Shown: positions 33,611 through 44,081 of the stretch, piece after piece
Layout: the number at the start of each line of letters is the position of its first letter
Numbering within the stretch: position 1 is the stretch's first letter
Position numbers and translations under genes: made by a program
Notes under the pieces: model-generated
What the model was told of the DNA's origin: nothing
The model's database searches: none
What the model saw: only the letters and a program-made list of their open reading frames with translations
From: Bordetella genomosp. 13
GTDB taxonomy: Bacteria > Pseudomonadota > Gammaproteobacteria > Burkholderiales > Burkholderiaceae_B
Length of the DNA stretch: 64,000 nucleotides
Direction: 5' to 3'
NCBI RefSeq assembly: GCF_002119665.1
Contig: NZ_CP021111.1
Coordinates: 3,224,001 to 3,288,000 of the forward strand

Positions 33611-35201
33611 CCGGATCTCCTTGCCAACTGCCTTTCACCAGATCACGCACGTCGGCCAGCAGTTGCTCGGTGTCGTACACGACGCCGCCCTTGACGGTGT
33701 AGCGCAGCGCGCGCTTCCACTCGACCTGGCCGTTGTCGTCGTTCAGGCGCATGGCGCCCGTGCCGTACAGCAGCTTGAAGTCTTCCAGCGGGTTCTGGTC
33801 GTGCACCAGCAGGTCGGCGCGCTTGCCCACGTCCACCGAGCCGGTGTCTTCGTCGATGCCCAGCAGCTCGGCGCCCAGCGAGGTTGCCGCGCGCAGCACT
33901 TCCAGCGGATGGAAACCGGCTTCCTGCAGCAGTTCGAGTTCGCGCACGAAGCCGAAGCCATAGATCTGGAAGATGAAGCCCGAGTCGCTGCCCGCGCAGA
34001 CGCGCCCGCCCAGGTTCTTGTACTCGTTGACGAACTGCATCCACAGCCGGTAGTTCTGCTTCCACTCGATCTCGTTGGTGGTGCTCCAGCGATACCAGTA
34101 GGCGCCATGCCCGCCGCGCTGCGGCTGGAAGTACTTCCAGATGGCCTTCCAGGTGTAGTCGTCGTGCCAGTCGGCGCGGCGCGCGCGCATCAGGTCGCGG
34201 TTGGCGTCGTAGATGTTGAACGTGGGCACGAAGGTATGGCCCAGTTCCAGGAAGCGGTCCATGACCTCGCGCCACTTGGCGCTGCCGGGCTGCGCGGCCT
34301 GCATGAAGGTCTGGCCGGCCAGCGCGAAGCGGTAGTACTCGTCGCTGTAGTTGTAGTCGGTGGGGAAGTCCTGCACCACGCGCGTCTCGAACAGCGCCTC
34401 GGGCAGTCCGTAGTAGTGCTCGGAACTGGTCAGGCCCCATTCGGCCGACTTCAGCGCGTTCACGCGCGTGACCGCCATCTGCGCGTGATGGCAGCCCGAA
34501 CGCAGGCCCAGCTTGCGGGCTTCGTCCAGCGCGGCCTGCATGATGGCCGGCGGCGCGCCGAAGAATTTGATGCCGTCGGCGCCGCGCGCATGCAGCTTGC
34601 GCACCCACTCGCGGCCCTGCTCCGGCGTGTGGATGGTCTTGACGCGATCGTTGACCGCAGGAAACGCCACGTGCGCCACGATGTTGGGCGCGGCGATCTG
34701 GTGGCTGGCGGCAAGCCGCTTCTGTTCCAGGTTCCAGCCCAGGCCGTTGATCGAGCCCATCTCGCGGATCGTGGTCACCCCATGCGCCAGCCACAGCTTG
34801 TAGATGTAGTCGGCCGGCGGCACCTCGCCGCTCATCGAGTGATACGGCGTGCCGATGTGGGCATGCGAATCGATGAAGCCCGGCGTGACGTACTTGCCGT
34901 GACAGTCGATCTCGTGCTCGCCCGCGGCGGGCCGGCGGTCGGGATTGATGGGTTTGTGCGGCGTGCCCACGTTGACGATGGCCACGATGCGGTCGTTCTC
35001 GACCACGATGTCCACCGGTCCCCAGGGCGGCGCGCCGGTGCCGTCGATGATGGTGGCGCCGCGCAGCACCAGGCGCTTGAACGGGCCGTCGCCGCGGTCG
35101 CGCGTGCTGGCCGCGTGCGGCGGATGCCAGCCCTTGGCGGCGTTGAGGTCTCGCGACTCCTCGCCGACCTCGGCATGGGCGTGGGGGTTGTCTACCGGCA
35201 T
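33588..35201 (-). CDS. COG1228-type metal-dependent amidohydrolase, long form
   Basis: 537 residues from the ATG at 35201 with AGGAG upstream. Amidohydrolase metal ligands are in place: HxH at 113/115 (GFIDSHAHIG), Lys212 (ADGIKFFG), a His pair at 238/239 (GCHHAQMAV), His262 (SSEHYYG) and Asp406 (AGSDSGF). The protein is ~120 residues longer than the second amidohydrolase. It has an extra, aromatic-rich insertion around residues 320-385 and an N-terminal extension before the composite beta-sandwich (RLVLRGATIIDGTGAPPWGPVDIVVENDRI). No signal peptide. It lies between putA and the G3E GTPase. It probably hydrolyses an amide or peptide-like bond; substrate unknown. Confidence 0.88.
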   Translation of the reverse strand: MPVDNPHAHAEVGEESRDLNAAKGWHPPHAASTRDRGDGPFKRLVLRGATIIDGTGAPPWGPVDIVVENDRIVAIVNVGTPHKPINPDRRPAAGEHEIDCHGKYVTPGFIDSHAHIGTPYHSMSGEVPPADYIYKLWLAHGVTTIREMGSINGLGWNLEQKRLAASHQIAAPNIVAHVAFPAVNDRVKTIHTPEQGREWVRKLHARGADGIKFFGAPPAIMQAALDEARKLGLRSGCHHAQMAVTRVNALKSAEWGLTSSEHYYGLPEALFETRVVQDFPTDYNYSDEYYRFALAGQTFMQAAQPGSAKWREVMDRFLELGHTFVPTFNIYDANRDLMRARRADWHDDYTWKAIWKYFQPQRGGHGAYWYRWSTTNEIEWKQNYRLWMQFVNEYKNLGGRVCAGSDSGFIFQIYGFGFVRELELLQEAGFHPLEVLRAATSLGAELLGIDEDTGSVDVGKRADLLVHDQNPLEDFKLLYGTGAMRLNDDNGQVEWKRALRYTVKGGVVYDTEQLLADVRDLVKGSWQGDPDGPPHAR

Positions 35202-35216
35202 GGGGATCTCCTGCAA

Positions 35217-38200
35217 TCAGCCTATGGTCATCAGGCTGGCGTTGCCGCCGGCGGCGGCGGTGTTGATGCTGATGGAACACTCGGTCAGCAGCCGGTCGGG
35301 CACGTAGGCCGCGCCGGCCGCCAGCGCATCCGAGGTCAGGCCCTGGACCGACAGGATCGGACCCGGGCGCGCCGCCACGCGCTTGTTCAGCTCGCGCAAG
35401 GCATCGCTGTCGCCCTCGAACAATACCGCGTCGTAGTCGGCGCCGTCGATGTCCGCGTCCTGCGCCAGCGCGATGCGGGCCTGGGTGGCCTCGTCCTGCG
35501 AGGCGCGCCACTGGCGTGCCGCCGGCGTGTCCAGCAGCAGCAGCGAATTGCCCGTGAGCTGCGCGGCGGCCCATTGGGCCTGCGCGCCGGCCGCCGTGGC
35601 GGCCACGCCCAGCACCCGGCCGCGCGGCAGCAGGCGATAGCTGTTCTGCTCGCCGGTCGGGCCGGGCAGCACCAGCGTGGGCGGCTGGCCCTGGGCGGCA
35701 TCCATCCAGGCCGGCAGCCCGGCGGGCCGTACGGCCAGCAGCCGGTACAGGTACAGCGGGCCGCCGGCCTTGGGACCGGTGCCCGACAGCCCTTCGCCGC
35801 CGAAGGGCTGCACGCCCACCACGGCGCCGACGATGTTGCGGTTGACGTACATGTTGCCCGCATGCACCGTGGACGTGACCTTGACGATGGTCTCGTCGAT
35901 GCGCGTGTGCACGCCGAAGGTCAGGCCATAGCCCGTGGCGTTGATCTGTTCCAGCACGCCGTCCAGGTCGTCGCGCGCGTAGCGCAGCACGTGCAGCACG
36001 GGGCCGAACACTTCGCGCGTCAGTTCGCTGAGGCTGTCTATCTCGATCAGCGTGGGTGGTACGAACGTGCCGTAGCGCGCGCGCGGATCCATCTCGACCT
36101 GGTCCACGCGGCGGCCGGCGGTGCGCATGGCCTCGACGTGGCGCTGGATGCCGGCGCGCGCCTCGGCGTCGATCACCGGGCCCACGTCGGTGGACAGCTG
36201 GTCGGGGTTGCCCACGCGCAGTTCGCGCATGGCGCCGCGCAGCATGGTAAGAACGTGGTCGGCGCTGTCCTCCTGCACGCACAGCACGCGCAGCGCCGAA
36301 CAGCGCTGGCCGGCCGAGTCGAATGCGGAGTTCAGCACGTCGGCCACCACCTGCTCGGCCAGCGCCGACGAGTCGACGATCATGGCGTTCTGGCCGCCGG
36401 TCTCGGCGATCAGCGGTATGGTGCGGCCTGCGTCGTCCAGCCGGTCGGCCAGCGCGCGCGCGATCAGCCGCGCCACTTCCGTCGAGCCCGTGAACATCAC
36501 GCCGTGCACGCCCGGACTGGCCACCAGTTCCGCGCCCACGCTCTCGCCGCGGCCCGGCAGCAGCTGTACCGCGCCGGCCGGCACGCCGGCCTCGCGCAGG
36601 ATCTCGACCGCCTGCGCGGCGATGAGCGGCGTCTGCTCGGCGGGCTTGGCGATCACGGTGTTGCCCGCCGCCAGCGCGGCGGCCACCTGGCCCGTGAAGA
36701 TCGCCAGCGGGAAATTCCATGGGCTGATGCAGAGCACAGTGCCCAGCGGCCGATGGGTGTCGTTGCCGAATTCGCGTTCGATCTGGTCGGCGTAATAGCG
36801 CAGGAAGTCCACCGCCTCGCGCACCTCGGCGATGGCGTTGGACAGCGACTTGCCGGCCTCGCGCACGATCAGGCCCAGGAGGCCCTGCATGCGCTCTTCG
36901 AGCAATTGCGCGGCGCGGCGCAGGCACTGCGCGCGCGCCTCGACCGGCGTGGACTGCCAGATCGGCGCCGCATTGGCGGCTTCGCGCAGCGCGGTCGCCA
37001 CCTCGCTTGCGTCCGCCTCGATCACGCGCCCCACCAGGTCGCGATGGTCGGCCGGGTTGCGCACGTCGGCCGCGCGCGATTCGTCCCACGGCGCCGCCTC
37101 GCCCAGCATGGGGCCGGCGCGCCATGCCGTGGCGGCGCTGGCCAGCAGCGCGGCCGACAGCGAACTAAGGCGGTGTTCGTTGGTCAGGTCCAGGCCGGCG
37201 GAATTCAGGCGCGCACCGCCGGCGGGGCCATTGCCATTGCCGTTGCCGTTCGCGCCATACAGCTCGCGCGGCAGCGGAATCTTCTCGTGCGGCGCGCCCA
37301 GCGGCACCACGCGCGAGGCGGCCTCGACGGGGTCGGCCACCAGCTGCTCCACGGGCACGCTCTCGTCGCCGATCAGGTTGACGAAGGAGGTGTTGGCGCC
37401 GTTCTCGAGCAGGCGCCGCACCAGGTAGGCCAGCAGGGTTTCGTGCGTGCCGACCGGCGCGTAGATGCGGCACGGACGGTTCAGCTTGCCCTGCGCCACC
37501 GGCCCGACCACTTCCTCGTACAGCGGTTCGCCCATGCCGTGCAGGCATTGGAACTCGTACTGGCCGGGGTAGTAGTTCTGGCCGGCCAGCTGATAGATGG
37601 CGGACAGCGTATAGGCATTGTGCGTGGCGAACTGCGGATAGACCGCCTCCGGCGCGCCCAGCAGCTTGCGCGCGCAGGCCAGGTAGGCCACGTCGGTGTA
37701 GATCTTGCGCGTGTAGACCGGATAGCCTTCCAGGCCGTCGATCTGGGCGCGCTTGATCTCGGTGTCCCAGTACGCGCCCTTCACCAGCCGCACCATGATG
37801 CGGTGGCGGCTGCGGCGCGCCAGGTCGATGACGAAGTCGATGACGAAAGGCGCCCGCTTCTGGTAAGCCTGGATCACGAACCCGATGCCGTTCCAGCCTT
37901 CCAGCTCGGGGGTGTGACAGAGCGCCTCCAGCAGATCCAGCGAGATCTCGAGGCGATCGGCCTCTTCGGCGTCGATGTTCAGGCCCACGTCGTAGCTGCG
38001 CGCCAATACGGCCAGCGCGCGCACGCGCGGGAGCAGCTCGGTCATCACGCGTTCGCGCTGCGCGCGGGCGTAGCGCGGATGCAGGGCCGACAGCTTGATC
38101 GAGATGCCCGGGCCCTCGTAGATGCCGCGGCCCGCGCCGGCCTTGCCGATGGCGTGGATGGCCTGCTCGTACGAGGCGTAATAGCGATCCGCGTCCTGCG

Positions 38201-39059
38201 CGGTGGTGGCCGCCTCGCCCAGCATGTCGTACGAATACCGGAAGCCGCGCGCTTCCATCTTTCGGTTGTTCGCCAGCGCTTCGGAGATGGTCTGGCCGGA
38301 CACGAACTGCTCGCCCATCATGCGCATCGCAAGGTTCACGCCCTTGCGGATCAGCGGCTCGCCGCCCTTGCCGATCAGGCGCGTCAGCGCGCGCGACAAG
38401 GTCTGCTCGCTGTTCACCGCGACCAGCTTGCCGGTCAGCATCAGGCCCCACGTGGCGGCGTTCACGAACAGCGACTGGCGCCCGCCCAGGTGCGACTTCC
38501 AGTCGCCGCGCGCCACCTTGTCGCGGATCAGCGCGTCGCGCGTGGCCCGGTCGGGAATGCGCAGCAGCGCCTCGGCCAGGCACATCAGCGCCACGCCTTC
38601 CTGGCTGGACAGCGAGAACTCCTGGATCAGTCCCTCCACGCCGCCGCCCTTGCGCTTGCCGCGCAGGGTCTGCACCAGGCCGGCGGCCATGGCGTGGATC
38701 TTCTCGGTGTTCGGCATGCGCGCCTGGCCCAGCAGCAAGGGCACGCATTCAGGCTCGGGGCGCCGGTAGGCCGCCGTGATGGCGGCGCGCAGCACGGACT
38801 GCGGCTGCACGTCCTGGCCGAACTCGAAGAACGGCGGCATGGCGGTTCCCGCCACGGTATCGGAGTCTTCGCTCTGGGAATCGTCGGCCGCCAGGTGCGA
38901 CATTTCCGCGGGCAGCTGGCCGCGCTCGATTTTGTCGAGGTAAGCCAGCAGCGCCTGTTTGTGCAGCCAGTGCGGCGTGCAGTTGAGCTTTTGCGCGGCC
39001 GCCTTCAGGCGGTCACGCAAGGCGTCGTCCACCTTGACGCCCAGAGTTGTGCTGACCAT
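35217..39059 (-). CDS. putA: Trifunctional proline utilisation protein PutA
   Basis: 1280 residues. Residues 1-48 form a ribbon-helix-helix DNA-binding domain (MVSTTLGVKVDDALRDRLKAAAQKL), marking an autorepressor-type PutA. The proline dehydrogenase barrel follows, with ISIKLSALHPRYA, RLVKGAYWDTEIKRAQ and FATHNAYT. The C-terminal half is P5C dehydrogenase with general-base region ETGGQNAMIVDSSAL, catalytic Cys920 in GQRCSALRVL and a conserved GPKAGGPLYLYRL tail. It oxidises proline to glutamate via a tunnelled P5C/GSA intermediate, passing electrons to quinone and NAD. It sits eight bases after one amidohydrolase gene and 15 bases before the other, a placement that makes proline a likely product of this operon's hydrolases. 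Confidence 0.96.
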   Translation of the reverse strand: MVSTTLGVKVDDALRDRLKAAAQKLNCTPHWLHKQALLAYLDKIERGQLPAEMSHLAADDSQSEDSDTVAGTAMPPFFEFGQDVQPQSVLRAAITAAYRRPEPECVPLLLGQARMPNTEKIHAMAAGLVQTLRGKRKGGGVEGLIQEFSLSSQEGVALMCLAEALLRIPDRATRDALIRDKVARGDWKSHLGGRQSLFVNAATWGLMLTGKLVAVNSEQTLSRALTRLIGKGGEPLIRKGVNLAMRMMGEQFVSGQTISEALANNRKMEARGFRYSYDMLGEAATTAQDADRYYASYEQAIHAIGKAGAGRGIYEGPGISIKLSALHPRYARAQRERVMTELLPRVRALAVLARSYDVGLNIDAEEADRLEISLDLLEALCHTPELEGWNGIGFVIQAYQKRAPFVIDFVIDLARRSRHRIMVRLVKGAYWDTEIKRAQIDGLEGYPVYTRKIYTDVAYLACARKLLGAPEAVYPQFATHNAYTLSAIYQLAGQNYYPGQYEFQCLHGMGEPLYEEVVGPVAQGKLNRPCRIYAPVGTHETLLAYLVRRLLENGANTSFVNLIGDESVPVEQLVADPVEAASRVVPLGAPHEKIPLPRELYGANGNGNGNGPAGGARLNSAGLDLTNEHRLSSLSAALLASAATAWRAGPMLGEAAPWDESRAADVRNPADHRDLVGRVIEADASEVATALREAANAAPIWQSTPVEARAQCLRRAAQLLEERMQGLLGLIVREAGKSLSNAIAEVREAVDFLRYYADQIEREFGNDTHRPLGTVLCISPWNFPLAIFTGQVAAALAAGNTVIAKPAEQTPLIAAQAVEILREAGVPAGAVQLLPGRGESVGAELVASPGVHGVMFTGSTEVARLIARALADRLDDAGRTIPLIAETGGQNAMIVDSSALAEQVVADVLNSAFDSAGQRCSALRVLCVQEDSADHVLTMLRGAMRELRVGNPDQLSTDVGPVIDAEARAGIQRHVEAMRTAGRRVDQVEMDPRARYGTFVPPTLIEIDSLSELTREVFGPVLHVLRYARDDLDGVLEQINATGYGLTFGVHTRIDETIVKVTSTVHAGNMYVNRNIVGAVVGVQPFGGEGLSGTGPKAGGPLYLYRLLAVRPAGLPAWMDAAQGQPPTLVLPGPTGEQNSYRLLPRGRVLGVAATAAGAQAQWAAAQLTGNSLLLLDTPAARQWRASQDEATQARIALAQDADIDGADYDAVLFEGDSDALRELNKRVAARPGPILSVQGLTSDALAAGAAYVPDRLLTECSISINTAAAGGNASLMTIG

Positions 39060-39066
39060 GACGGAT

Positions 39067-40314
39067 TCAGGCCTTGAGTTCGTTGTGATGGATCGTGCCG
39101 TCCTTCATCACCAGGGGGATGTGATCGCCCTGGCCCAGCAGGCAGGACACGTCGCGGTACGGGTTGCCATCGACCACCAGCACGTCGGCATGGGCGCCGG
39201 GCACCAGGCGGCCCAGGCGGTCTTCCATGCGCAGCACCTCGGCGGCGGTCGTGGTGGCGCTCTGGATCACTTCCCAGGGCGACAGCACTTCGGTGCGAAT
39301 GCGGAATTCATCGCTCTGCAGGCGCTGCGAGGGGCCCAGCAGGTCGGAACCGAAGCCGATCTTCACGCCGGCCTTCTTGTAGATCTCGAGCGAATGCAGG
39401 CCGGCCGTGCGCACCGTGGCGATCTTGGCCACGCTGTCGGGCGGCAGGCCGTAGTCGGCGCCTTCATTGGCCAGCGCCTCGTACGTGACCAGCGTCGGCA
39501 CCACATAGGCGCCCTTCTCGGCCATGATCCCGGCCACGCGCTCGTCGACCAGATTGCCGTGCTCGATGGTGCGCACGCCCAGGCGCACCGCGCGCTCGAT
39601 CGCGTCGGCCGTGTACGAGTGCGCCATCACATAGGTCTGGCGGCCCGCGGCCTCTTCGACGATGACGCGGATCTCGTCCTCGGAATAGCCGAACGAGGCG
39701 ATGGGGTCGGTGGGCGACGCCACGCCGCCCGAGGCCATCATCTTGATCTGGTCGGCGCCCATCTGCAGTTCCTGGCGCACCGCCTTGCGCACGTCCTCGA
39801 TGCCGTCGGCCACGCGGCCGATGTCGCCGGCGCGGAAGCAGCAGCCGCAGAAGCTCATGGGACGCAGGTGGTCGGAGCGCGGCCGCGGATCGCCGTGGCC
39901 GCCGGTCTGGCTGATGGCGCGGCCCGAGATGAACAGGCGCGGTCCGGCCACGGTGCCCTCTTCCACGGCGCACTTCAGGCCCCAGCCCGCGCCGCCCGCG
40001 TCGCGCACGGTGGTGAAGCCGCGACGCAGCATGGCCGCCATGATGGGCACGGCGCGCATCATCACCAGCGCGTCGGGCAGCACGCCCTGCGAGCTGAGGT
40101 TGAGCTGCGTCGCCATGACGTGCGCATGCAGGTCGATCAGGCCGGGCATCAGCGTCTTGCCGGCCACGTCGATGACCTGCGCGGACGAGGCCGACAGCGG
40201 ACGATCGGAGACCTCCTTGATCTTCCCGTCCTCCACCAGCACGTGGAAGCCCTCCTGCAGCTCGGGCTGCAGCGGATCGAGCAAGGCGGCGTTCTTGAAC
40301 AGTACAGCGGTCAT
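39067..40314 (-). CDS. COG1228 amidohydrolase, prolidase/Xaa-Pro carboxypeptidase-like
   Basis: 415 residues. All binuclear-site ligands are present: HxH at 63/65 (GLIDLHAHVM), Lys191 (ADQIKMMASGG, probably carboxylated), His232 (MAHSYTADAIERAV), His252 (TIEHGNLVDE) and Asp324 (GFGSDLLG). The TGGHGDPRPR and MSFCGCCFRAGD stretches are typical of a COG1228 branch in which some members were shown to cleave dipeptides with C-terminal Pro or other residues. Cytoplasmic, no signal. Placed between the ABC permease and putA, it would release proline for PutA if it acts on Xaa-Pro substrates. That specificity is inferred, not seen. Confidence 0.9.
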   Translation of the reverse strand: MTAVLFKNAALLDPLQPELQEGFHVLVEDGKIKEVSDRPLSASSAQVIDVAGKTLMPGLIDLHAHVMATQLNLSSQGVLPDALVMMRAVPIMAAMLRRGFTTVRDAGGAGWGLKCAVEEGTVAGPRLFISGRAISQTGGHGDPRPRSDHLRPMSFCGCCFRAGDIGRVADGIEDVRKAVRQELQMGADQIKMMASGGVASPTDPIASFGYSEDEIRVIVEEAAGRQTYVMAHSYTADAIERAVRLGVRTIEHGNLVDERVAGIMAEKGAYVVPTLVTYEALANEGADYGLPPDSVAKIATVRTAGLHSLEIYKKAGVKIGFGSDLLGPSQRLQSDEFRIRTEVLSPWEVIQSATTTAAEVLRMEDRLGRLVPGAHADVLVVDGNPYRDVSCLLGQGDHIPLVMKDGTIHHNELKA

Positions 40315-40363
40315 TCTGGTTGCTCCGTACGTATCGTTATGTGTGATGAGTCGGAAGAAGGAA

Positions 40364-41253
40364 TCAAGAGCCCATCGTCTTGACGTAGCGGCGATGGATC
40401 AGCCAGTTGGACAGCATCGCCATGATCAGCGTGGCCAGCACCAGGATCAGCGCCATCGCCGAACCGAACGGCCAGTTCGAGGCGCGCGTGATCTGGTCAT
40501 ACAGCGCGGGAGCCATCATGGTGAGGCCGGTGCCGCCCAGCAGCACCGGCGTGGCGTACGCATTCATGCACAGGATGAACACCAGCATGGTGCCCGCTGC
40601 CACGCCCGGCGCGGCGATGGGCAGGACCACGCGGCGGAACGTGGTGAAGAAGTTGGCGCCCAGATTCTGCGCGGCCTCTTCCACCGAGAAGTCGATGCCT
40701 TCCAGCACGCTCTGCAGCGTGAGGATCAGATAGGGCATGACCACCGCCGTGGTGCCGATGACGACCGCGGTGGGCGTGTACATGAACTGCACCGATTCGG
40801 TGATCAGGCCCAGGGACTTCAGCAGGGAATTGAGCGCTCCCGCGTTGCCCAGGATCACCATCCACCCGGCCGCGCGCACCACGTTGCCCACCATCAGCGG
40901 AAACACCAGCAGGATGATGAACAGGCTCTTGTAGCGGCTTTGCGTCTTGGCCAGGAAGTAGGCCACCGGAAAGCCCAGCACCAGGGCCAGCACGGTGCAC
41001 AGCGCCGCCACGCCTACGGTGTCGACGAACACGTCGTGGTAGTACGGATCAGAAAAGAAGCGCACGTAGTTCTGCAGCGTGAACGCTTCCTGCATCATCT
41101 CGTTCGGGTCGAACCTGTTGAAGCTGTAGCGAAACAGCAGCAGGATCGGCACCATGATGATCAGCAGCACCACCAGCGAGGCCGGAAAGGCCATGCTGGG
41201 GCCGAGCAGGCGCGACTCTCGGCTGGGTCGGGCGACAGCGGTATTCATGGCCG

Positions 41254-41257
<4 letters not shown>
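40364..41257 (-). CDS. POPT-type ABC transporter permease (PotB-like)
   Basis: 297 residues from the ATG at 41257, which overlaps the ATPase stop as ATGA; a second ATG lies three codons in. Six membrane segments are predicted. The EAA loop is SVEEAAQNLGANFFTTFRRVVLPIAAPGVAAGTMLVFILCMNAYATPVLLGG, characteristic of PotB-type subunits. Pairs with the PotC-like permease at 42309 and the ATPase between them. Confidence 0.92.
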
Positions 41258-42303
<1,046 letters not shown>

Positions 42304-42308
42304 TATTC

Positions 42309-43187
42309 TTACACCACCTGGCTGAGTTTCACGAAGCGGTCGGTCACCAGCATGATGATGCCCAACAGCAGGATCTGAACCGACGACACCGCGGCGATAG
42401 TCGGGTCCAGATTGAATTCGAGGTACTGCATGATTGCGATGGGCAGGGTCGTGTTGCCCGGTCCCACCAGGGAAAGCGACAGTTCGAGGTTCTCGAACGA
42501 CACCACGAAACTGAACAGGGCCGCGGCCACGATGGCGGGCCGCAGCATGGGCAGCGTGACGCGCATGAAGGCCACGCGGCCGCTGGCGCCCAGGTTGCGG
42601 GCCGCCTCTTCGATGGAGGGATCCAGGCCGGCCATGCTGGCCGACACCAGCCGCACTGTCCAAGGAATGGTGAGGCACACGTGGGCGATGACCAGCCCGC
42701 CGTAGGTGCCGACGATGTCCATGTCCAGGTAGTTTTCGGCGGCCAGGTAGAACAGGTAGATGGCGATGCCGGCGACGATGCCCGGAATGAGCAGCGGCGA
42801 CAGCAACAGCGTGTTCACCGGCTTGCCCCCGGCGAAGCGGTAGCGGATGATGCCCAGCGCGGCCAGCACGCCCATGATGACGCCGCACACCGCGGCCAGC
42901 ACGGCCACCTGCAGGCTGAACAGGAATCCGTTGGCGAACGCTTCGTTGGCCCAGGCCTTGACGTACCACTGCGTGGTGTAGCCGGACGGCGGGAAGTAGA
43001 GAATGGCGTCCTTGAAGAAGCTCAGCCAGACCACGAAGATCAGCGGGCAGAGCATGAAGAAGTACATCAGGACGACGAAAGCGCGATGCAGGATGCGCGC
43101 AAGGGGGAAGCGGCCTCGCCGGACGGGAGCCGGCGCGGCGGCGCCCGGCGCATCGGCGCCCATGACGGGCGTAGCGGTGGTTGCCAA
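42309..43187 (-). CDS. POPT-type ABC transporter permease (PotC-like), first gene of the operon
   Basis: 292 residues from a TTG at 43187 supported by AAGGA seven bases upstream; an ATG eight codons in is the alternative. Six membrane segments; EAA loop DPSIEEAARNLGASGRVAFMRVTLPMLRPAIVAAALFSFVVSFENLELSLSLVG matches PotC-type subunits. The order PotC-like - PotA-like - PotB-like - amidohydrolase - putA - amidohydrolase - GTPase runs without a gap over 50 bases. Confidence 0.91.
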   Translation of the reverse strand: MATTATPVMGADAPGAAAPAPVRRGRFPLARILHRAFVVLMYFFMLCPLIFVVWLSFFKDAILYFPPSGYTTQWYVKAWANEAFANGFLFSLQVAVLAAVCGVIMGVLAALGIIRYRFAGGKPVNTLLLSPLLIPGIVAGIAIYLFYLAAENYLDMDIVGTYGGLVIAHVCLTIPWTVRLVSASMAGLDPSIEEAARNLGASGRVAFMRVTLPMLRPAIVAAALFSFVVSFENLELSLSLVGPGNTTLPIAIMQYLEFNLDPTIAAVSSVQILLLGIIMLVTDRFVKLSQVV

Positions 43188-43245
43188 GACGTTTCCTTAG
43201 TGCGGAAACCGCGCCACGGCAGGAACCGTGAAAAAGAACGCGGCT

Positions 43246-43321
43246 TACTATCGGTAAACCGCGATACTAAGGAAGTAGCAACCGATTTGTAATACTGGTT
43301 AACCTTTAAGGGTTTACCCTT
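43246..43321. promoter_or_regulatory. Palindrome-rich promoter region of the amidohydrolase/putA operon
   Basis: The 155-bp gap before the operon holds TACTATCGGTAAACC (43246-43260, with TTAC-N5-GTAA symmetry), the palindrome GGTTAACC (43297-43304) in TACTGGTTAACC, and AAGGGT-TT-ACCCTT (43308-43321). The first resembles the element upstream of the binding-protein gene. The AT-rich stretch 43261-43320 stands out against the high-GC background and probably contains the promoter. Confidence 0.5.
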
Positions 43322-43342
43322 CATTCGGCCTGGAACCTGGAC

Positions 43343-44080
43343 CTAGGCCGCGACGCAACCCAGCAATTGCACCTGGTCCGAGGCCGGCGTGGCGCCCTGG
43401 CCCTGCGCACGTATCGCCGAGGCGATGGTGGAGCCCAGTTGCGCGATGGCCTGCTGGTGAGCCCGCACCACGGCGTCGGATTCGCTCGCGGCCGAGGGCT
43501 CGGCTCCGCCGCCGCCGGACACGGGCACGTCGACACGGGAGCGGCACAGCAGGCCCGCGACCTTGGCCTCGCCCTGCGCATCGCGCCGCACGCGCCAGGT
43601 GGCCTCGATGACGGCCGAGGACCCCGGCGTGGATTCGAAGCGCTGCATGTCGACCAGCACCCTCCACACGGGCGTGGACCCCAGCGGCTTGACCACGCGC
43701 ACGTCGGGCACACCCAACTGACGCGTCAGCGCATCCGACAGGGCGTCGCGCATCTCGTCGGCCAGCGGCGCGCTCCAGCGGTCGGAATACACGGCCGTCA
43801 GCTGGCCGGTGCCGTTGCGCAGCATGAGCTGCGGCTGGTCTACCTGGGGCGGCACGCTGACCGGCAGCACTTCGATCATGTAGTTGGCCGCCGCCACGGC
43901 GCCGCCATTGCCGGCAGGCGCCTGGGGCGGCGCCACCAGCGTGTGATAGCGTACCGGCGGCGAATCCGCGCAGCCGGCGAGCGCGGCGGCCAGCGCGGCG
44001 GCCATCGAGGCCGCCATGATTGCCGAAGCCGCCCGGCGGGGATAGGAACGCAGCGAGGCAAGCGCCAGGGTGGTCGTCAT
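43343..44080 (-). CDS. pqiC: PqiC/YmbA-family outer-membrane lipoprotein
   Basis: 245 residues. A signal peptide ends in the lipobox LAGC (AAALAAALAGCADSP), so the protein is lipidated. The ABC-type transport auxiliary domain (formerly DUF330) shows in VRYHTLVAPP, MIEVLPVSVPPQVDQPQLMLRNGTGQLTAVYSDRWSAPLADEMRDALSDALTRQLG. PqiC sits in the outer membrane and meets the PqiB tube. It follows pqiB by one base. Confidence 0.9.
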   Translation of the reverse strand: MTTTLALASLRSYPRRAASAIMAASMAAALAAALAGCADSPPVRYHTLVAPPQAPAGNGGAVAAANYMIEVLPVSVPPQVDQPQLMLRNGTGQLTAVYSDRWSAPLADEMRDALSDALTRQLGVPDVRVVKPLGSTPVWRVLVDMQRFESTPGSSAVIEATWRVRRDAQGEAKVAGLLCRSRVDVPVSGGGGAEPSAASESDAVVRAHQQAIAQLGSTIASAIRAQGQGATPASDQVQLLGCVAA

Positions 44081-44081
44081 G

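Noticed and set aside
33210-39077. A 1955-residue plus-strand open frame antisense to putA and the amidohydrolase gene
   Set aside because: It is a third-position GC shadow: composition is His/Arg/Gln/Ala/Gly-rich with no recognisable domain, while the opposite strand encodes complete PutA and amidohydrolase motifs.
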